A DNA stretch of 64,000 nt from Leucogyrophana mollusca (GCA_021014945.1 MU266328.1:62001-126000), one strand, 5' to 3'. Shown: positions 22,341 to 35,890, numbered from the stretch's first letter. Program-made: numbers and translations. Notes: generated by a model from the letters alone, not told the origin.

Positions 22341-24007
22341 TCAGGCTAGAAGCAGGGTCAGTCCTGCCCAAAGGTCAGCTTGCAACATTGCACACCTCTT
22401 CCGTTTGGCTTTTGTCATTTCCTTTCGCAACGCTGGGCCATCCAGGGGTTTAAGGAGCTCAAATGCACACAAAAGATCTTCGGAGACACTGTCAGGCATG
22501 AAACAGTCAATTCCAGAACAGTCTCATGGGAAGGGTAAATGAACCTCATGCAAGCGCCATAGTTGTCGAATTCTGGGAGGAAATAATTCGATCAATAGTC
22601 ACGATGAATTCAGAGGAAGTAACCGACCTCCGCAGTAGTTTGGAGCACTGAACACTGTTACCAACGTCCGGTCATTCCAGAACTCATACCCATCCTCGAC
22701 CACCATATGTGCGCGACATATTAGATCCATGTCATATCGTACCAAGAAGTCATTGATGACTGCTTTCCCAAAGCAGTAACTCACGCCCCGCTCATTATCC
22801 TCCCAGTCCAACGCTGTATCTGAGGGATCCGACCAGAGAAGGTCGTTCAAAAGACCATAGTCCGGGACATCCGTAGGCCGCTGTATGCGTTTGATGTCGT
22901 CCATGGAATGAAGGGAAGGGGACAGGCCGCCATGTACGCAGAAGATCTTGGAGGCGACAATAGCCGCGATAGGTAAACAATTGAAGACGTCAATGAAAGT
23001 TTTCCAAGTCTTGATATTACACCGCCGCTTGCACTCGTCGTAAAACCCGTAAACTAGCGCTAAAGTTCAATATTAGGTGTGGAAGCTGATGGATGCCACT
23101 TACCTCTGGTCACATTCGCACATTCGTGATTTCCCCGCAGTAAAAAGAAGTTTTCAGGGTACTTGATCTTGTAGCAGAGAAGGAGCAAGATTGTTTCTAA
23201 GCTCTGCTTTCCTCTATCGACGTAGTCTCCCAGGAAGAGATAATTGGCGGCAGGGGGGAACCCACACATCTCAAACAATCGTATGAGGTCGGAATATTGT
23301 CCGTGGACATCACCGACTATCTTCACTGGCGGTGACAGTTCGATAAGCGTCGGTTGGCTGAGGAAAACCTCGCGCGCGGCTTGACATATTGCAGTTATTT
23401 CTGTGTTCTTGAGACAGAGCGATTTGCTGACTTTGCCAGTGTATCCCACGTCAAGAAGTCGTTGTATCATGTCGTCGATATCGAATTGTTTGAGCTTGTC
23501 CTTTGAGCCTGCTCCAGAAGGCCCTAAAGATTCGCTCAAGGGAAAACTACTTGCTGTGGATCCCGGGGTAAGAGACGAGGGAATAGCGGAGGAGAGAATG
23601 GTTTGGGTGAGCGGAATGTCGAGAGGGGCGGGTGAGGGCTTGGTTCCAGAACTAGAAGACGAAGATTGCGGCGCCGAAGAAGGCGCGAGTAAGGATGAAG
23701 TAGAGTGGTTGTTAGGAGATGAGCTGATGTTCGACAAGGTGGATATGCCCGAAGAACCTGGTGGCCGCGACCCACTGCCGTTTGGAGCTGTTACGCTGCC
23801 GTCCGGTTTGGAGACGCTGATAGCGGGAGCACCATTTCGCGAATCATGCTCGGTGCTTGGTTCTGACTGGTTGAGGAAGGCATTCACACGAGATAGACTT
23901 CCCTGAGGAGTTGGATTGTTTGACTCGTCAACAGCACCGTCCTGTAGGGTGTCGAAGTCCTTGTCCTTCCCACCTTTCTTCGACTTTTTAGACTGCTGCT
24001 GCCCCAT
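22341..24007 (-). CDS. PPZ1: PPZ-type serine/threonine protein phosphatase
   Basis: Four exons. A PP1-like phosphatase linked in yeasts to salt tolerance and K+ homeostasis. The N-terminus [18 protein letters not shown] fits a myristoylation signal, followed by about 150 Ser/Pro-rich residues typical of PPZ. The catalytic domain has the metal-site motifs [28 protein letters not shown] and [13 protein letters not shown], then [24 protein letters not shown] and [12 protein letters not shown]. The 3' exons give [20 protein letters not shown] and [14 protein letters not shown], and stop at 22341-22343. The intron after NVTR must end at CGCTAG to restore TRVYG. Tail-to-tail with the transporter. 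Confidence 0.93.
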
Positions 24008-24410
24008 TTGTGGGGCCTGGGATTCGAGTGAGAGCGAACCTGGCTGTGGAGATTGTCCCCGAGACCTGGATAACTTGGAGGCGAGAACGGAGAGTAATGT
24101 TGGAGCCAGCTTGTAAAGATGTCACACCAGAGGACTGAGCTTTACCCGCGGTCCTTGGAACAAGAACCTGTCGATCGTAAGTGTGGCACGCTGTCTGAGC
24201 TCGGCTGGTGTCTGCTCTTGTTTGTTCACTTGTTTGCATCCTGTTCGGTGGTACTGCACCAAAGTTCATCATCGCCATACGGGCTTGGCAGTTTGAGCAT
24301 ATGCAGTGGAGTTTTGTTCGTGCAAGCATAGCTTAACGTGGGTAGTAGAAAATAACATGAAAATAGCCAAAGCTACATAGTATCCCGATGGTGCACGTCT
24401 CCCCTCCACC
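24008..24410. other. Intergenic region between PPZ and RPS11
   Basis: About 400 bases upstream of PPZ and downstream of RPS11, both minus. No gene recognised; probably the PPZ promoter and the RPS11 3' end. Confidence 0.5.
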
Positions 24411-25160
24411 TCAGAACTTGCCAAAGGCCTTGGCTGCAGCCTTGTTCTTCGACACACGCAAAACGTTGAACCGTACCGTTTTTGACAATGGTCGGCATTG
24501 TCCTGAGTCGGTGGTAATTAAGTTGCACGTTTTCCCTGAAGCTGCAGGTCACTCACCAACAGTCACAGTGTCACCCACCTCTACACGGAACGCAGGCGAC
24601 ACATGTGCTGCCAAGTTCTTGTGTCTCTTTTCGTAACGGTCTAGCAAGCATGGGTTAGAGTATAGGATGGACGTCGCCGTTTCTTACGTACTGTATTTCG
24701 GGATGTAGTGGAGGTAGTCGCGGCGGATGATGATGGTCCGGGTCATTTTCGTTGACATAACTCTGCCAGTCAAGATGCGTCCGCGAATGGAGACGTTACC
24801 GGTGAATGGACACTTCTTGTCTAGTTATCGTCGAACGACAATGCGATAAGATGCCTTTGCCAGTCCTCAGGGGAGCTTATCAAAAGCGCACCAATGTAAG
24901 TACCCTGGATGGCTTCTGATGGGGTCTTGTAACCGAGACCGACGTCCTTGTACCACCGCTTTTCCTTGGTAGAGATCTTCTTACCAGCTGCATTCAGTGG
25001 TTGGATGCCGTGAGCTCCCAATCTTCCAGTCAATCAAGGCGTCATACCGCGGACTTTGGCATTTTGGAACAAGTGCTGTTTCTGATAGGCCTTCTCGATC
25101 TGTGTGGATTGTGAGCAAGCAAAAGAAACGTATTATAGCAGCACCGACTTGATCCGCCAT
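24411..25160 (-). CDS. RPS11: 40S ribosomal protein S11 (uS17)
   Basis: Six coding exons. The ATG at 25160 opens a 12-nt coding exon (MADQ, 25149-25160). Then come [122 protein letters not shown], and the end AAAKAFGKF. This matches eukaryotic uS17 throughout. Dense short introns near the 5' end of ribosomal protein genes are usual in basidiomycetes. Head-to-head with DNA ligase I across 862 bases. Confidence 0.95.
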
Positions 25161-26022
25161 TTTGGTCTTGTTCTTGAGGGCGAAGGGGGCACGTCGCGGG
25201 TGGTAGCTTGCTTGAAGTTTACTACTTATTGACGCCTGTCTACACTTGCTTGGGCGGCGACTGGGAACCAAGCCACCGGACACAAACTATACAGATTACG
25301 GCAAATGCCGTGCCTCCCCAGCCCGCCCTGTCAGAGTCTAAACTACTTCCCTGCCTTTGCGCAACTTTCGACTTCCCTGTGGAAACCATCATCCCCAAAT
25401 CCAGTACAGCAGCCTATGCTGATCCTCTTTGTTTGTGCGCAACAATCTATCACCAACGTTGGGATCCTCGTAGTTCAGCCTGTTCGATGAAGATGCGACG
25501 TGAGCACTGGCGACACAAGGAGATGTCAACTTCAACATGGATGAGCTTTCGACCTATGAGGGCTATTTCTCGAGAGATTAAGTATGTGAGCATTTTATTT
25601 GTCACCTTGCATCCATTTCTACTTGGTATTGGTGCACGACGCAAAGGGTTAATAGTTTCTGTCGTCCACCGTGCGATTGCATTTGATGCGCGCTGATACT
25701 ACATAATAGCGAGTAGATGTAGAAGCATAATGTAAGGTTGTTTTTCGAACGAGATATCTATGATCATGCCATTTTTTGCGTAAGTAGCTGGAATCGATGA
25801 GACCTTGCTGTCAATTGCACGTATGGAAGATGTGAGGTGTAAGAACCACAGTGTGACGATGGCGTCACGCGACGTGTTTCCCCGACGCGTCGATGTTCGT
25901 CACGCGCTCGACCTTTCGCCTCGCCTCACATACTAAATTTATGGGAAGACAACAAACACTTGGTATGCCGAGTTCTCATCGTAACCTTATCTACTAACTT
26001 CAGTGAAGGAAAGTTCTTTGAG
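25161..26022. other. Divergent promoter region of RPS11 and LIG1
   Basis: No gene recognised in about 860 bases. A cluster with ACGCGT and two ACGCG-type near copies sits at 25865-25910. The stretch 25962-26002, GTATGC...CTAACTTCAG, looks like a 5'-UTR intron of LIG1. Confidence 0.5.
25865..25910. promoter_or_regulatory. MCB cluster upstream of LIG1
   Basis: A perfect ACGCGT at 25885-25890 is flanked by two GTCACGCG motifs, starting at 25864 and 25899, 110-160 bases upstream of the LIG1 ATG. In budding yeast CDC9 is a classical MBF target through MCB sites, so the same control is plausible here. Confidence 0.55.
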
Positions 26023-29000
26023 ATGCCCAGGTCAGCGAAACCAGCCCCAGCACAACAGTCGAGTTTGGCGGAGATGTGGGGAGGCAAAAAAAAGCGAAAG
26101 GACGACGTGGTCAAGAAGGAGGAGACACCGCCGTTTACAGAGGTGAAAGAACTGAAGGCGGAGGAGCCACCAGCGCCGGCCAGCAGTTTGTACCTTCTCT
26201 GTTGACACCAGTGGGGATGCTCATGTAGCGCCAGCGAGTACAAAGCGAAAGGAGTCACTTTCACCAAAGCGCGGAGGTGAGTAATGTCTTTGATGTAACA
26301 GACTGCTCCAAACGTAGCACCTAGCCTCTCCTGGGCCATCGAAACCTAAGAAGCGAAAGGTCATCAACTCAGACGACGAAGAACTACCGCAGTCTGCCAA
26401 GGATCGAAAGTCTCCTGCGAATTCACCACGATCCAAAGGCAAAGGCAAGATACAACCGGAACCCGAATCTGTTGAAGAACCCGCTGAATCGGAGTCCGCG
26501 ACCAGTGCTGACGAAGGGGAGGAAGAAATGGCCGAAGAGGAAGAACTTGATGAAGACGACGATGACGCAGCGACTCAAAAGTAACGTTTCCTCCAGTTTA
26601 ATGACCCCGATTATCTGATGTTTGTGACCAGCGCGGAGGCAGCATTGTCTCGGCAGTCCGAGATTGACGTGAAAGGCGGTTGGAAAATCGGTGATCCGTA
26701 AGTCGACCTGGCCCAGAGAATTGCTCGCATTGACATCACAGTAGGGTCCCATATGCTGTTCTAACGAAGACCTTCTCTTTGATTGAAGCAACCACTAAAC
26801 GGATAGAAAAGACTTCGCTGCTCACGACCTTCTTCCTTCTGGTTATCCAACGCAGTGCTAAAGGCGATACCAAGTCCCTCCTGCAATCGGTCTACCTATG
26901 TATCAACCGTGTAAGACTTACTGCTTTTGGCGCGTTGATGTTTCCTGATCCACAACAGCTTAGTCCCGACTATGTTGGCGTAGAGCTTGGTATTGGTGAA
27001 AGTCTACTCATCAAAGCCATCAGTGAATCCACTGGCCGTAGTCTGGCTACTGTCAAGGCCGAGTTGAAGAAGGAGGGTGACCTGGGTCTTGTTGCCATGG
27101 TAAGACCCACGTCAGTTAATTTGTTCTCTCAACTCACTATTTGCCTTGTAGAACTCCAAGAATAGCCAGAAGACCCTTTTCAAACCCAAAGCTTTGACCG
27201 TTCCATTCGTTTTCTCAAACTTGCGCGAGATTGCGCTCTCCACTGGACATTCGGTTAGCCGATAGGCACTTACTCCGGTCACAGTGACCAGACTAAGAAC
27301 AACTTCTGTTTCAGTCTCAAGCAAAGAAGGTCTCCATCATCACAAAGCTCCTAGCAGCCTGCCAAGACTTCGAGGCGAAGTACATTGTTCGTAGTTTGGA
27401 AGGGAAGCTACGAATAGGTAATGCTGAGCGTACGGTCCTGGTAGCTCTGGCCCATGCCGCTGCGTTGGCTGAGAAAGAAGCGGGTACGCAGTCCTGGTCG
27501 CTTCAGCTTGAAACACAGTCCGACCTTTTCTGACAGCCGGGAAGCGATGGAGCAAAGAGAAGCTTACCAGTCGTCTCGAAGAAGCTGCTAATACCATGAA
27601 GGCGGTATATAGGTTTGTCCCATTGTTGCCTACATGACCCAGACTAACCTGGCATCCTAGTGAGCTGCCAACGTACGACCTCGTCATACCAGCACTTCTG
27701 GAAGATGGCGTCAATGGACTGCGCGAGAGGTGCAGGCTCACGCCGGGCGTCCCCCTTAAACCTATGCTCGCCAAGCCGACAAAAGCCATTGGCGAGGTCC
27801 TAGATCGGTTTGAGAATAAGCGGTTTACCTGTGAATACAAGTATGATGGCGAGCGCGCTCAGGTACTGTTCCTTTTTTTGCTCTAGGTGCAATAGAAGGT
27901 CTTATATAGTTTTCAGGTGCACAAATTGGAGGACGGCACTGTTGGGGTATTCAGTCGAAATTCTGAAGATATGAGCAAAAAATACCCTGACCTCGTGGAA
28001 CAACTGCCTCATGTGAGCATCCTTAAACCTCTACTCCAGGGTGGCCTGAACAGGCTGTGCCATAGTGCATCAAAGCGTCCACGAAGTCCTTCGTTCTGGA
28101 TGCAGAAGCTGTCGCCATTGACAAGACAACTGGCAAATTAATGCCATTCCAGGAGCTGAGTAAACGAAAACGGAAGGATGTTAAAGTGGAGGACATTCAA
28201 GTCCGCGTCTGCCTCTTCGCGTTTGATCTCCTTTATCTGAACGGGGAGGTACGTGCCCAATGCTCCCAGTTCTGCAATATATGCTCATTTATCGAACTAG
28301 CCCCTGCTGCAAAAGCCGCTCAGCGAGCGAAGGGAGCTTCTGCGGGAGCACTTCCAGATAGTCACAGGAGAGTTCGATTTCGCCAAATCATCCGACAGCG
28401 AGACGACGGAAGAGATACAGACATTTTTGGAAGAAAGTGTGAAGGACGGCTGCGAGGGATTGATGGTCAAGATGCTCGATAGCGATGCCAGCTACTATGA
28501 GCCTAGTCGTCGCAGTGTCAATTGGCTCAAGGTGAGTCTCGTCAACTCACATGTTTGCCCTTGTTGTTTAGAGTTTTGTCCAGCTCAAAAAGGATTACCT
28601 GGCTGGTGTGGGTGACTCCCTCGACCTTGTGGTAGTGGGAGGGTATTATGGTAAAGGAAAGCGCACAAATGTTTACGGTGCTTTCCTCCTCGCTTGCTTC
28701 GACGCGGAGTCGGAGGAATATCAAACGATCTGTAAAATCGGCACCGGGTTCAGTGAAGAAATGCTCCAAACACACTGGGACACGTTGAGACCATTGGAGA
28801 TATCAAAAGCGAGGGGCGACGTCAAAGTTGGCGGCGCGAAACCAGACATATGGTTCGAGCCGAAGATTGTCTGGGAGGTGCTTACTGCCGATCTTAGCTT
28901 AAGTCCCATATACACCGCCGCTCAGGGATTGGTGAGTGTGGAACCATGCATAAGAATTCTCGGCACTGACACTGGCGGACAGGTGGAGGAAAGAGGGATA

Positions 29001-29213
29001 TCTTTGCGTTTTCCTCGCTTTATTCGAGTCAGAGATGACAAGTCCGCCGATGATGCAACGGGTCCCGAGCAGGTAAGATATGATTGGGTTGGTATCGGGC
29101 ACTACTTACGCGCGGTACAGATTGCGGAGATGTATGAGCGTCAGGCTCTCGCTCAAAGCAGCAAAGGTGGTAAAAAGGGCAAAGGAGGTGACAATAATGA
29201 CGAGTTTTGGTAA
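26023..29213 (+). CDS. CDC9: DNA ligase I (replicative, ATP-dependent)
   Basis: About fifteen exons, roughly 800 residues. Joins Okazaki fragments. The N-terminus has QQSSLAEMW, a degenerate PCNA-binding (PIP-like) motif, then KKKRK and an acidic linker. The DNA-binding domain includes [42 protein letters not shown] and [20 protein letters not shown]. The catalytic motif I lysine is in [11 protein letters not shown] (codon 27839-27841). Later motifs are [68 protein letters not shown] and GGYYGKGKR; the OB-fold follows, ending NNDEFW. Exon joins reproduce the family without gaps. A mitochondrial form would need an upstream start that I do not see in frame. Confidence 0.96.
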
Positions 29214-29317
29214 TCTGGGAGGGATCTACTACGCAAGTTCTTTCCTAGTCATGCACGAGGCAATCAGCTTGGTTTACATTTCTGCACGAGAAAGTTCACG
29301 CACTTGTACTGTCACAT

Positions 29318-29966
29318 TTACTTAGCATCAGCAACTTTCTTGGCCTCCTCTCGTGACGCCTCGATAGCTTCTGTGACTGGACCCTTGACTGCCTGGCCAG
29401 CCGCGTCAGGGGGACCTGCAAGCCCGTACTTCTGTTCGCGTCCGCCGCGATACCAGTAGTTCACGAAACGGAAGTCCTGGATAGATTGTGCTGTCGCGTT
29501 CGTTGCATGACAGGCAAAGAGCAAGTAGTTCCGTGGCTGTACTCTCCATGCTATAAAGGCAGGTCAATTCGGGTGCAAGTTCGGGCTCACGAGTCATGAG
29601 TGCACGAACCGAAACGCATGAAAACCATCCTGGGAAATTGGATGACTGATCAGTAAAAGTGGATGGAATGGGGAGAAGTGACCTACGAGTACATGGCCAG
29701 CGCACTGGTCATGGTGCCAGAGATGACTTCCTCATCCTTGCTCAAGTCTGCAAGGGCTGCAAGGGGAAGACCCCAATTGGCGACCTGGAACGAAATTGGG
29801 AGTCAAGTACGCAGAGGAATGATGAATTATACTAACTGGGCCCCAAAAATGAGTGCCTAAAATGAGGTGAGTTAGTACGTGGAAGGATTTCGAATAAGAT
29901 GGGCCTACTGAAGAAGTAATCGCGCGCAGCTGGAGATCTGATCCAGGTGAAGAAAGTCGACGCCAT
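29318..29966 (-). CDS. MPC1: Mitochondrial pyruvate carrier subunit 1
   Basis: Five exons. With MPC2/3 it forms the inner-membrane carrier that imports pyruvate. The ATG at 29966 gives [20 protein letters not shown], then [59 protein letters not shown] and [20 protein letters not shown]. These match MPC1 ([22 protein letters not shown]), not MPC2. Two internal exons are only 20 nt each (29837-29856 with THFWGP; 29610-29629 with MVFMRF). The tail [20 protein letters not shown] is longer than in yeast. Confidence 0.93.
29610..29629 (-). other. 20-nt micro-exon of MPC1 (MVFMRF)
   Basis: Flanked by acceptor TTTCCCAG and donor GTTCGT. It supplies MVFMRF between AMYS and AWRVQPRN, which the family needs. 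Confidence 0.75.
29837..29856 (-). other. 20-nt micro-exon of MPC1 (THFWGP)
   Basis: Flanked by acceptor CATTTTAG and donor GTTAGT. It encodes the invariant THFWGP motif. Confidence 0.75.
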
Positions 29967-30340
29967 TGAGGAAGCGAAACAAAGACGAGTGTCTGCGAAT
30001 TATTGCAGCCAAAATAAGCTTACCATGGACTAGTCACGTGGTCGGCACTGTTCTTGTATACCCTTCAGCCGCAGTTTCCCTTTCGAGATCGACGGTATCT
30101 TATCGGTTCTGGGTCTGCGCGCTCGACTGCAGCTCTCTGGCTGTTATTCAAGGCCACGTATAGCCGGCTACCTGCTTTATTTCCTGCAATTGCGACACAT
30201 ATTTACTATGGGCGTCAGTTCGTCTCCACGTCCGAGAAAGGCAATTACATGCCGCACCTCGAGGCTGCTTCTCCTCGCACCACAGCTTGCGACTTGTAAT
30301 CACCCTCTGATCTTCTTCCCTTATATTCCTATCGATCATC
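29967..30340. other. Divergent promoter of MPC1 and the unknown gene
   Basis: No gene seen in about 370 bases. CACGTG at 30035-30040 (context GTCACGTGGT) lies 69 bases upstream of the MPC1 ATG. Confidence 0.5.
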
Positions 30341-31814
30341 ATGCACCCTGCATACGCTAATCCCAAATATCCCAACTACGGTCAACCATACCATGCATAT
30401 GTCCCCCCTGGATACCCTCACCATCCTTTTCCTGCCGTCGGTCCCTCCCAAGACCCATATCGTTCCCCACCGCAGGGGCAGGATCAATGGAATAGAGAAA
30501 AGTACGCGTATCAACAGCCTCTCCAGGGTCATACCCGCCCGCCACCCAGTGCAAATGGTTCTCAGAATTTTCCATTTATCCCCCCTCACCCCGATGCAAT
30601 TCCCGGGCCCCATACCCCGATGCCTCGTCTCAAGCGCGCATCCACAGGAAGACCTGTCCAGACCTCCGAAAAGCCTTTTCAGCCAAAGTCTGCCATGAAA
30701 AAACCTAGACGCGCAAACTCTGTCGCCGTCTCCCCACTAGAGAGGACGAGGACAACATCTGATCCCAGACAACGACTCGCACCAATGACTCGGTCACGGA
30801 CTAACTCTAACCCTTCATATCAGCCTGGTTTGTTTTCAGAACTTTTTCTGTGGTGGTTTTAACTCCCATCACCCTACTACAGATCATCTCTTCGTCTCAT
30901 TCCACGGAAGCAATGAGCTTCGAATGCGCAACGTAGCTTTTCAGGACACATTGGACGAAATTAAAGAAAACCTTGTTCCCATGTGGCCACATGGCATCTC
31001 AAGTCAGTCAACTACAGAACATTCATGGCGTGTGGGGTTTTCAAGGAATCCATGGAGTGCCAGTGGAATGGAAGGAATCATGTAAGCATAGTCGGCGAAT
31101 AAATCTTCATGCCTTTAAATGAGAGCCACAGCGTTCAGAAAATGATATGCGAGCTGTTTACACGTTTATCACGCCAGGCAAGTTATTCGTCGATTTAACC
31201 CCCAGCTTTCGAGAGAAGTCAACGTAACGCCACTTCCATCAGGGTTATCAATACTTGACCTCCCTCAATACGGGATACCCCGTGCGTAATTTCATCTCAA
31301 ACGTGATCATTGAATTCACATACCCTACTTGCTAGTCCCCACAACTAGTCTTTCAAGACAGAGAACCCGATGATTATTCAGAGTTCTTTGTCGCACATTT
31401 CTCGCGCTCAGGTCACAAGATGACCCTCATCAGGCCTCCTCGCCGAATTGGTGAATCGATAGGGCCACGCCTACGAAACGCGTGGCCTTATAAGATTGCT
31501 GCCGACCGAGCAAGTGAGGACGAAATATATACCGTCGAACTCAAGCGGAATGCTCTAGGAGGTCAGTGCCTTGCATTGGTTTACATAGTCGAATAGGTTT
31601 CCTCAAAGTTGGGCCCAACATAGCACCGGAACTAGACAAGAACGTATTCGCTGCACATGCACTTCAGGAAATCAACCTGATGGGCTACAGGCTCGAAGCT
31701 ACCGTCTGCCTCGCGCGCTCTGGGATATTAGGGTTCGGGAGCAAGAAGGAAATATGGGTTTTTCGCGGGACGAGAATTCGCGCAAGAGCTGATTCGCGTT
31801 CCGGACGTGCCTAA
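30341..31814 (+). CDS. Unrecognised protein with disordered N-terminus and conserved-looking C-terminal domain
   Basis: Five exons. I do not recognise the family. The first 160 residues are Pro/Tyr/Gln-rich (YANPKYPNYGQPYHAYVPPG) and then basic and serine-rich (KSAMKKPRRANSVAVSP, MTRSRTNSNPSYQP), a likely nuclear or phosphorylated region. Downstream exons give a folded-looking domain: HLFVSFHGSNELRMRNVAFQ, DTLDEIKENLVPMWPHGIS, WRVGFSRNPWSASGMEGIMV, QKMICELFTRLSRQGYQYLT, DDYSEFFVAHFSRSG, then AAHALQEINLMGYRLEATVC and a basic tail. Clean GT-AG joins plus one GC-AG intron (31178-31242, CAG/GCAAGT) suggest a real gene. No transmembrane segment or signal peptide is visible. The last intron as drawn is only 35 nt, so that join is uncertain. 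Confidence 0.65.
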
Positions 31815-32015
31815 CGTTACACAATGTTCTTCGAGACTCACCATACTACAAGTCGCATGTAGTAACTTTATCTTTAATGCCCTGCATTGGCTCCATAAAA
31901 TGCATTACATTTCCCAAGTAATTATGTGCGTGGTATATACAAGTACAGATGAACACCAATAGTACATACAGTCCCAGTCCCTCCTACCTCCCGAGGTAAT
32001 CGTCCAAACAATTCA

Positions 32016-34311
32016 TCAGTCAGCCAAACCAGTACCTAGCTCTGCACCGAGGACAGCGCGCATATTGATGACACCTCCGGTGAACGAGCTCATAGCGGAG
32101 CCGTAAAAGTAGGCTGCTCGCGCGAGAGTTGCCTGCTCCACCAGGCCAACGATATCCGAGAACAAAATGGCCCAACCGAACTCGTGTCGGTCTTCGTAGG
32201 TCATCAACTCTTTAATCATGATAGCACCGTTGTCAGAGAAGAAGCGTAGTTTCTCGGGATCGCGCTCATCTGTTGCTACGAAAAACCTGGGTGATAGAGT
32301 ATGAGTGGACCAGAAGTTCGACTTGGGGAAGATACACACCGATCACCGTCCTTGGGAGGATCGCGATGCCGAATCGAGGTATCGGGGGAGATACCGGGAA
32401 CCGGATATGGCACATATGGACGTTGGGAATGCAAAATCTTGCGACCTTCCTCCAGGTGTTGCTTGACACGCTCGAGTTGGGCTTGATGAGAGTGAGACCA
32501 CCCGTTCGAGACAACTTGGATCAGGATTCAGTCACAATTCTTTGGGAAAGCAGTTCTGAGAACGTACAGTCACCACGACGCATGTGTGAGGCAAGCCACT
32601 GCCTTCCACCGTTCATCGCGGATATGCGATTATCCAGCTTGCGGGCAAGGTCGTAAACTTTATCCACAGGAACAACGTGGTGCAAGACAACACGCGCAAA
32701 CTCTTCTCTCGCAGTTGTCGTCGTGAAACGAAGAGCACCCTGGAATGGTAGTTGTAAGTGAACGTGCAGCCAGACATACTTTTAGCCGACACGTACTGGT
32801 TTTCGATACAAGTGGGTTTCCCCTGCCAGGACGACGACTTCCGCGTCAATGTGGGCATAATCATCCTTGAATCCTCGCATACTCTGCCGTGAAGCGACAT
32901 GTTTCATTGGCACAGCGACGTGCTTCACGAAGTCCATACCGCCGCTGCCATCAGATATGTGAGAATGCATGGACCACAGAGATAGAGGGACAGTCCACTC
33001 ACGCGCCCTGGAACGTATGCAGTACCTCCCACCCGTTGTAATTGAGTATCTTCTCAAAATCATCGTCTCTATTGATGTCCAGGTGCGAAGGCTGCTCGCC
33101 CTTGCCAGCACTCGCTTCGAGGTCGCTGTACGTAAAGGGAAGAGAAGAAAACACTTTCAGTGCACCGCGAGCCTCTTCAAACTCCATGGATGTTTTTCCA
33201 GCAGGTAACGATGTCTCCAGCAGAAGTTGATGCTTTGGTTTGGCAAGCTCTGACCAGTTCCCAGACTGTGGCTCACTCTGATTACCAGCAAGCCAGCCTC
33301 CACGAATCTTGACGGCTTCTGGCAATTCATCGACCCGAGTTATTCCGTCGGGATCATACCAGTTGTTTTCGATCACGAAAAGGCTGGGAGATTTTATCTC
33401 AGGATCATGGACGCCATTCGCGTTCGGGGCTTGGTGGTAAGCGGTACGGTCCCACCATCCGCTGCTGGTTTCTGTTGTCTCCGGAAGGCCGTGATAACGA
33501 AGGTAGTCAGAAACAAGGACGACAGGGTGAGCGCGGCGCAATTGAGTCAAGTTCAGCATCTCGGTGATTGGGATGCGCCAACCCATCTGCTGCTCGATAG
33601 GAAGTTTTCGCCATTCGTCCCAGCCAATGGCGTCGCCTTTGTTTACCATGTAAGCCTGATCTGCGCATACAGCACTAGTGGAGGGAGGTCGGAAAGATAA
33701 AGCTAAAAAAATGGAGAAAATATCTTACATTTCATACTCGCATGAACGGGCGTACACAAATGAAGGCAGGACAAGTGTGCGGTTCAATAACTGGGCTTCG
33801 AGCACAGCGGCCTCGATTATGTATCGTACCTGCGAAGCTCTTCTCAATACGGCTGCAAATGTTTGTCAAGCCAAAGAACACAAACATTGTTCCAGCCCAA
33901 TCCAAGGCTGAAGTCGCGGCTGAAGAAGCCTTTGGTTCCTGCAACCATAGCTCGAATGTCTTCCATGGTCATGTCGTCCTTTATATATTCCTCGTTTGGA
34001 CGTGTAGAAACCAGAGGGGGCGTGCTCTGGGGATCATGGGGGAGGGGCGCATCTGGGTTGTTCGGGTTGTCCAGAGGCAGCGAGTCCCCGAGAGATAATT
34101 CTGGAGAGATGGCATCCGGGGGAGTTGAAGCAAACGAAAAAGAAAGATCGAATATCCGTAGTGCGCCTACTGTTGATATTACAGCGATAAGGGCAAGTGT
34201 TAGAAGGACATTGCAGCAGAACCGTCTGTTGGCGGGCGCCTGTTTCCAAGGCTGTACACCAGGAGAAGGTAACAAGGGTGTGTAGCGAGTGGTTGAACGC
34301 CAAAAGGACAT
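32016..34311 (-). CDS. O-fucosyltransferase-like type II membrane glycosyltransferase
   Basis: About eight exons, near 600 residues. A short cytosolic N-terminus precedes one membrane anchor (CCNVLLTLALIAVISTVGAL), then a Pro-rich stem, so a Golgi/ER lumenal enzyme is likely. The catalytic region opens DDMTMEDIRAMVAGTKGFFS, then LGWNNVRYIIEAAVLEAQLL and NRTLVLPSFVYARSCEYEM. The signature SHMRRGDFVSNGWSHS, built across an intron (donor GTACGT), fits the HxRRxD motif of GDP-fucose protein O-fucosyltransferases. The C-terminus has RFFVATDERDPEKLRFF and SAMSSFTGGVINMRAVLGAE. I recall this as a type frequent in mushrooms. Donor and acceptor substrates are unknown. Confidence 0.75.
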
Positions 34312-34875
34312 TCTGAAGGGAATGGGGCAAGGTTGAAGGATAATAGCCCGCCAGGGGAGTATAGACTATGGGGATACTAAAAGGCAAAGGAAGAACCGCG
34401 ATTGAGCCGCCATCATTTGACTGGCCGGCGCCAGTCTGTCATACCAATCCGTTTTACATCCGAGGCGGCACATAACGAAACAAACAATGGCGCGCTCCCC
34501 TGCTTGGCGATTCACACGTGGCAACTCACCTCCGCACCCTCAACCTCTCGACCGAGACATTTCTCGAGTAGGGATTGGCATTATTATCGTGTACATGGAG
34601 CCAAAAGTCCCCGAGAGAGGGCCCCGGTGCACGCCATAGCCGCTCATAGTCATCGAGAGTGCTCAAATTTCAGGCACAGTTAATTTAAACGAGGCGTAAT
34701 GTTCGGATATTTGTGTCGTCTTTGCTATCGTGATTCTGCGAAAAGGAGCAGGGTAAAGGTCGAACCTGCAAGCTGCCACATCGTGGTATCTAGCACTGAA
34801 CATGTGTACAATCCATAATCCGCAAACTGTAGACCGCTTCCACAAACCTATGAATTCGTGACATCCTCTGAGAAA
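34312..34875. other. Intergenic region upstream of the glycosyltransferase
   Basis: About 560 bases without a recognisable gene, between two minus-strand genes. CACGTG at 34515-34520. Confidence 0.5.
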
Positions 34876-35890
<1,015 letters not shown>

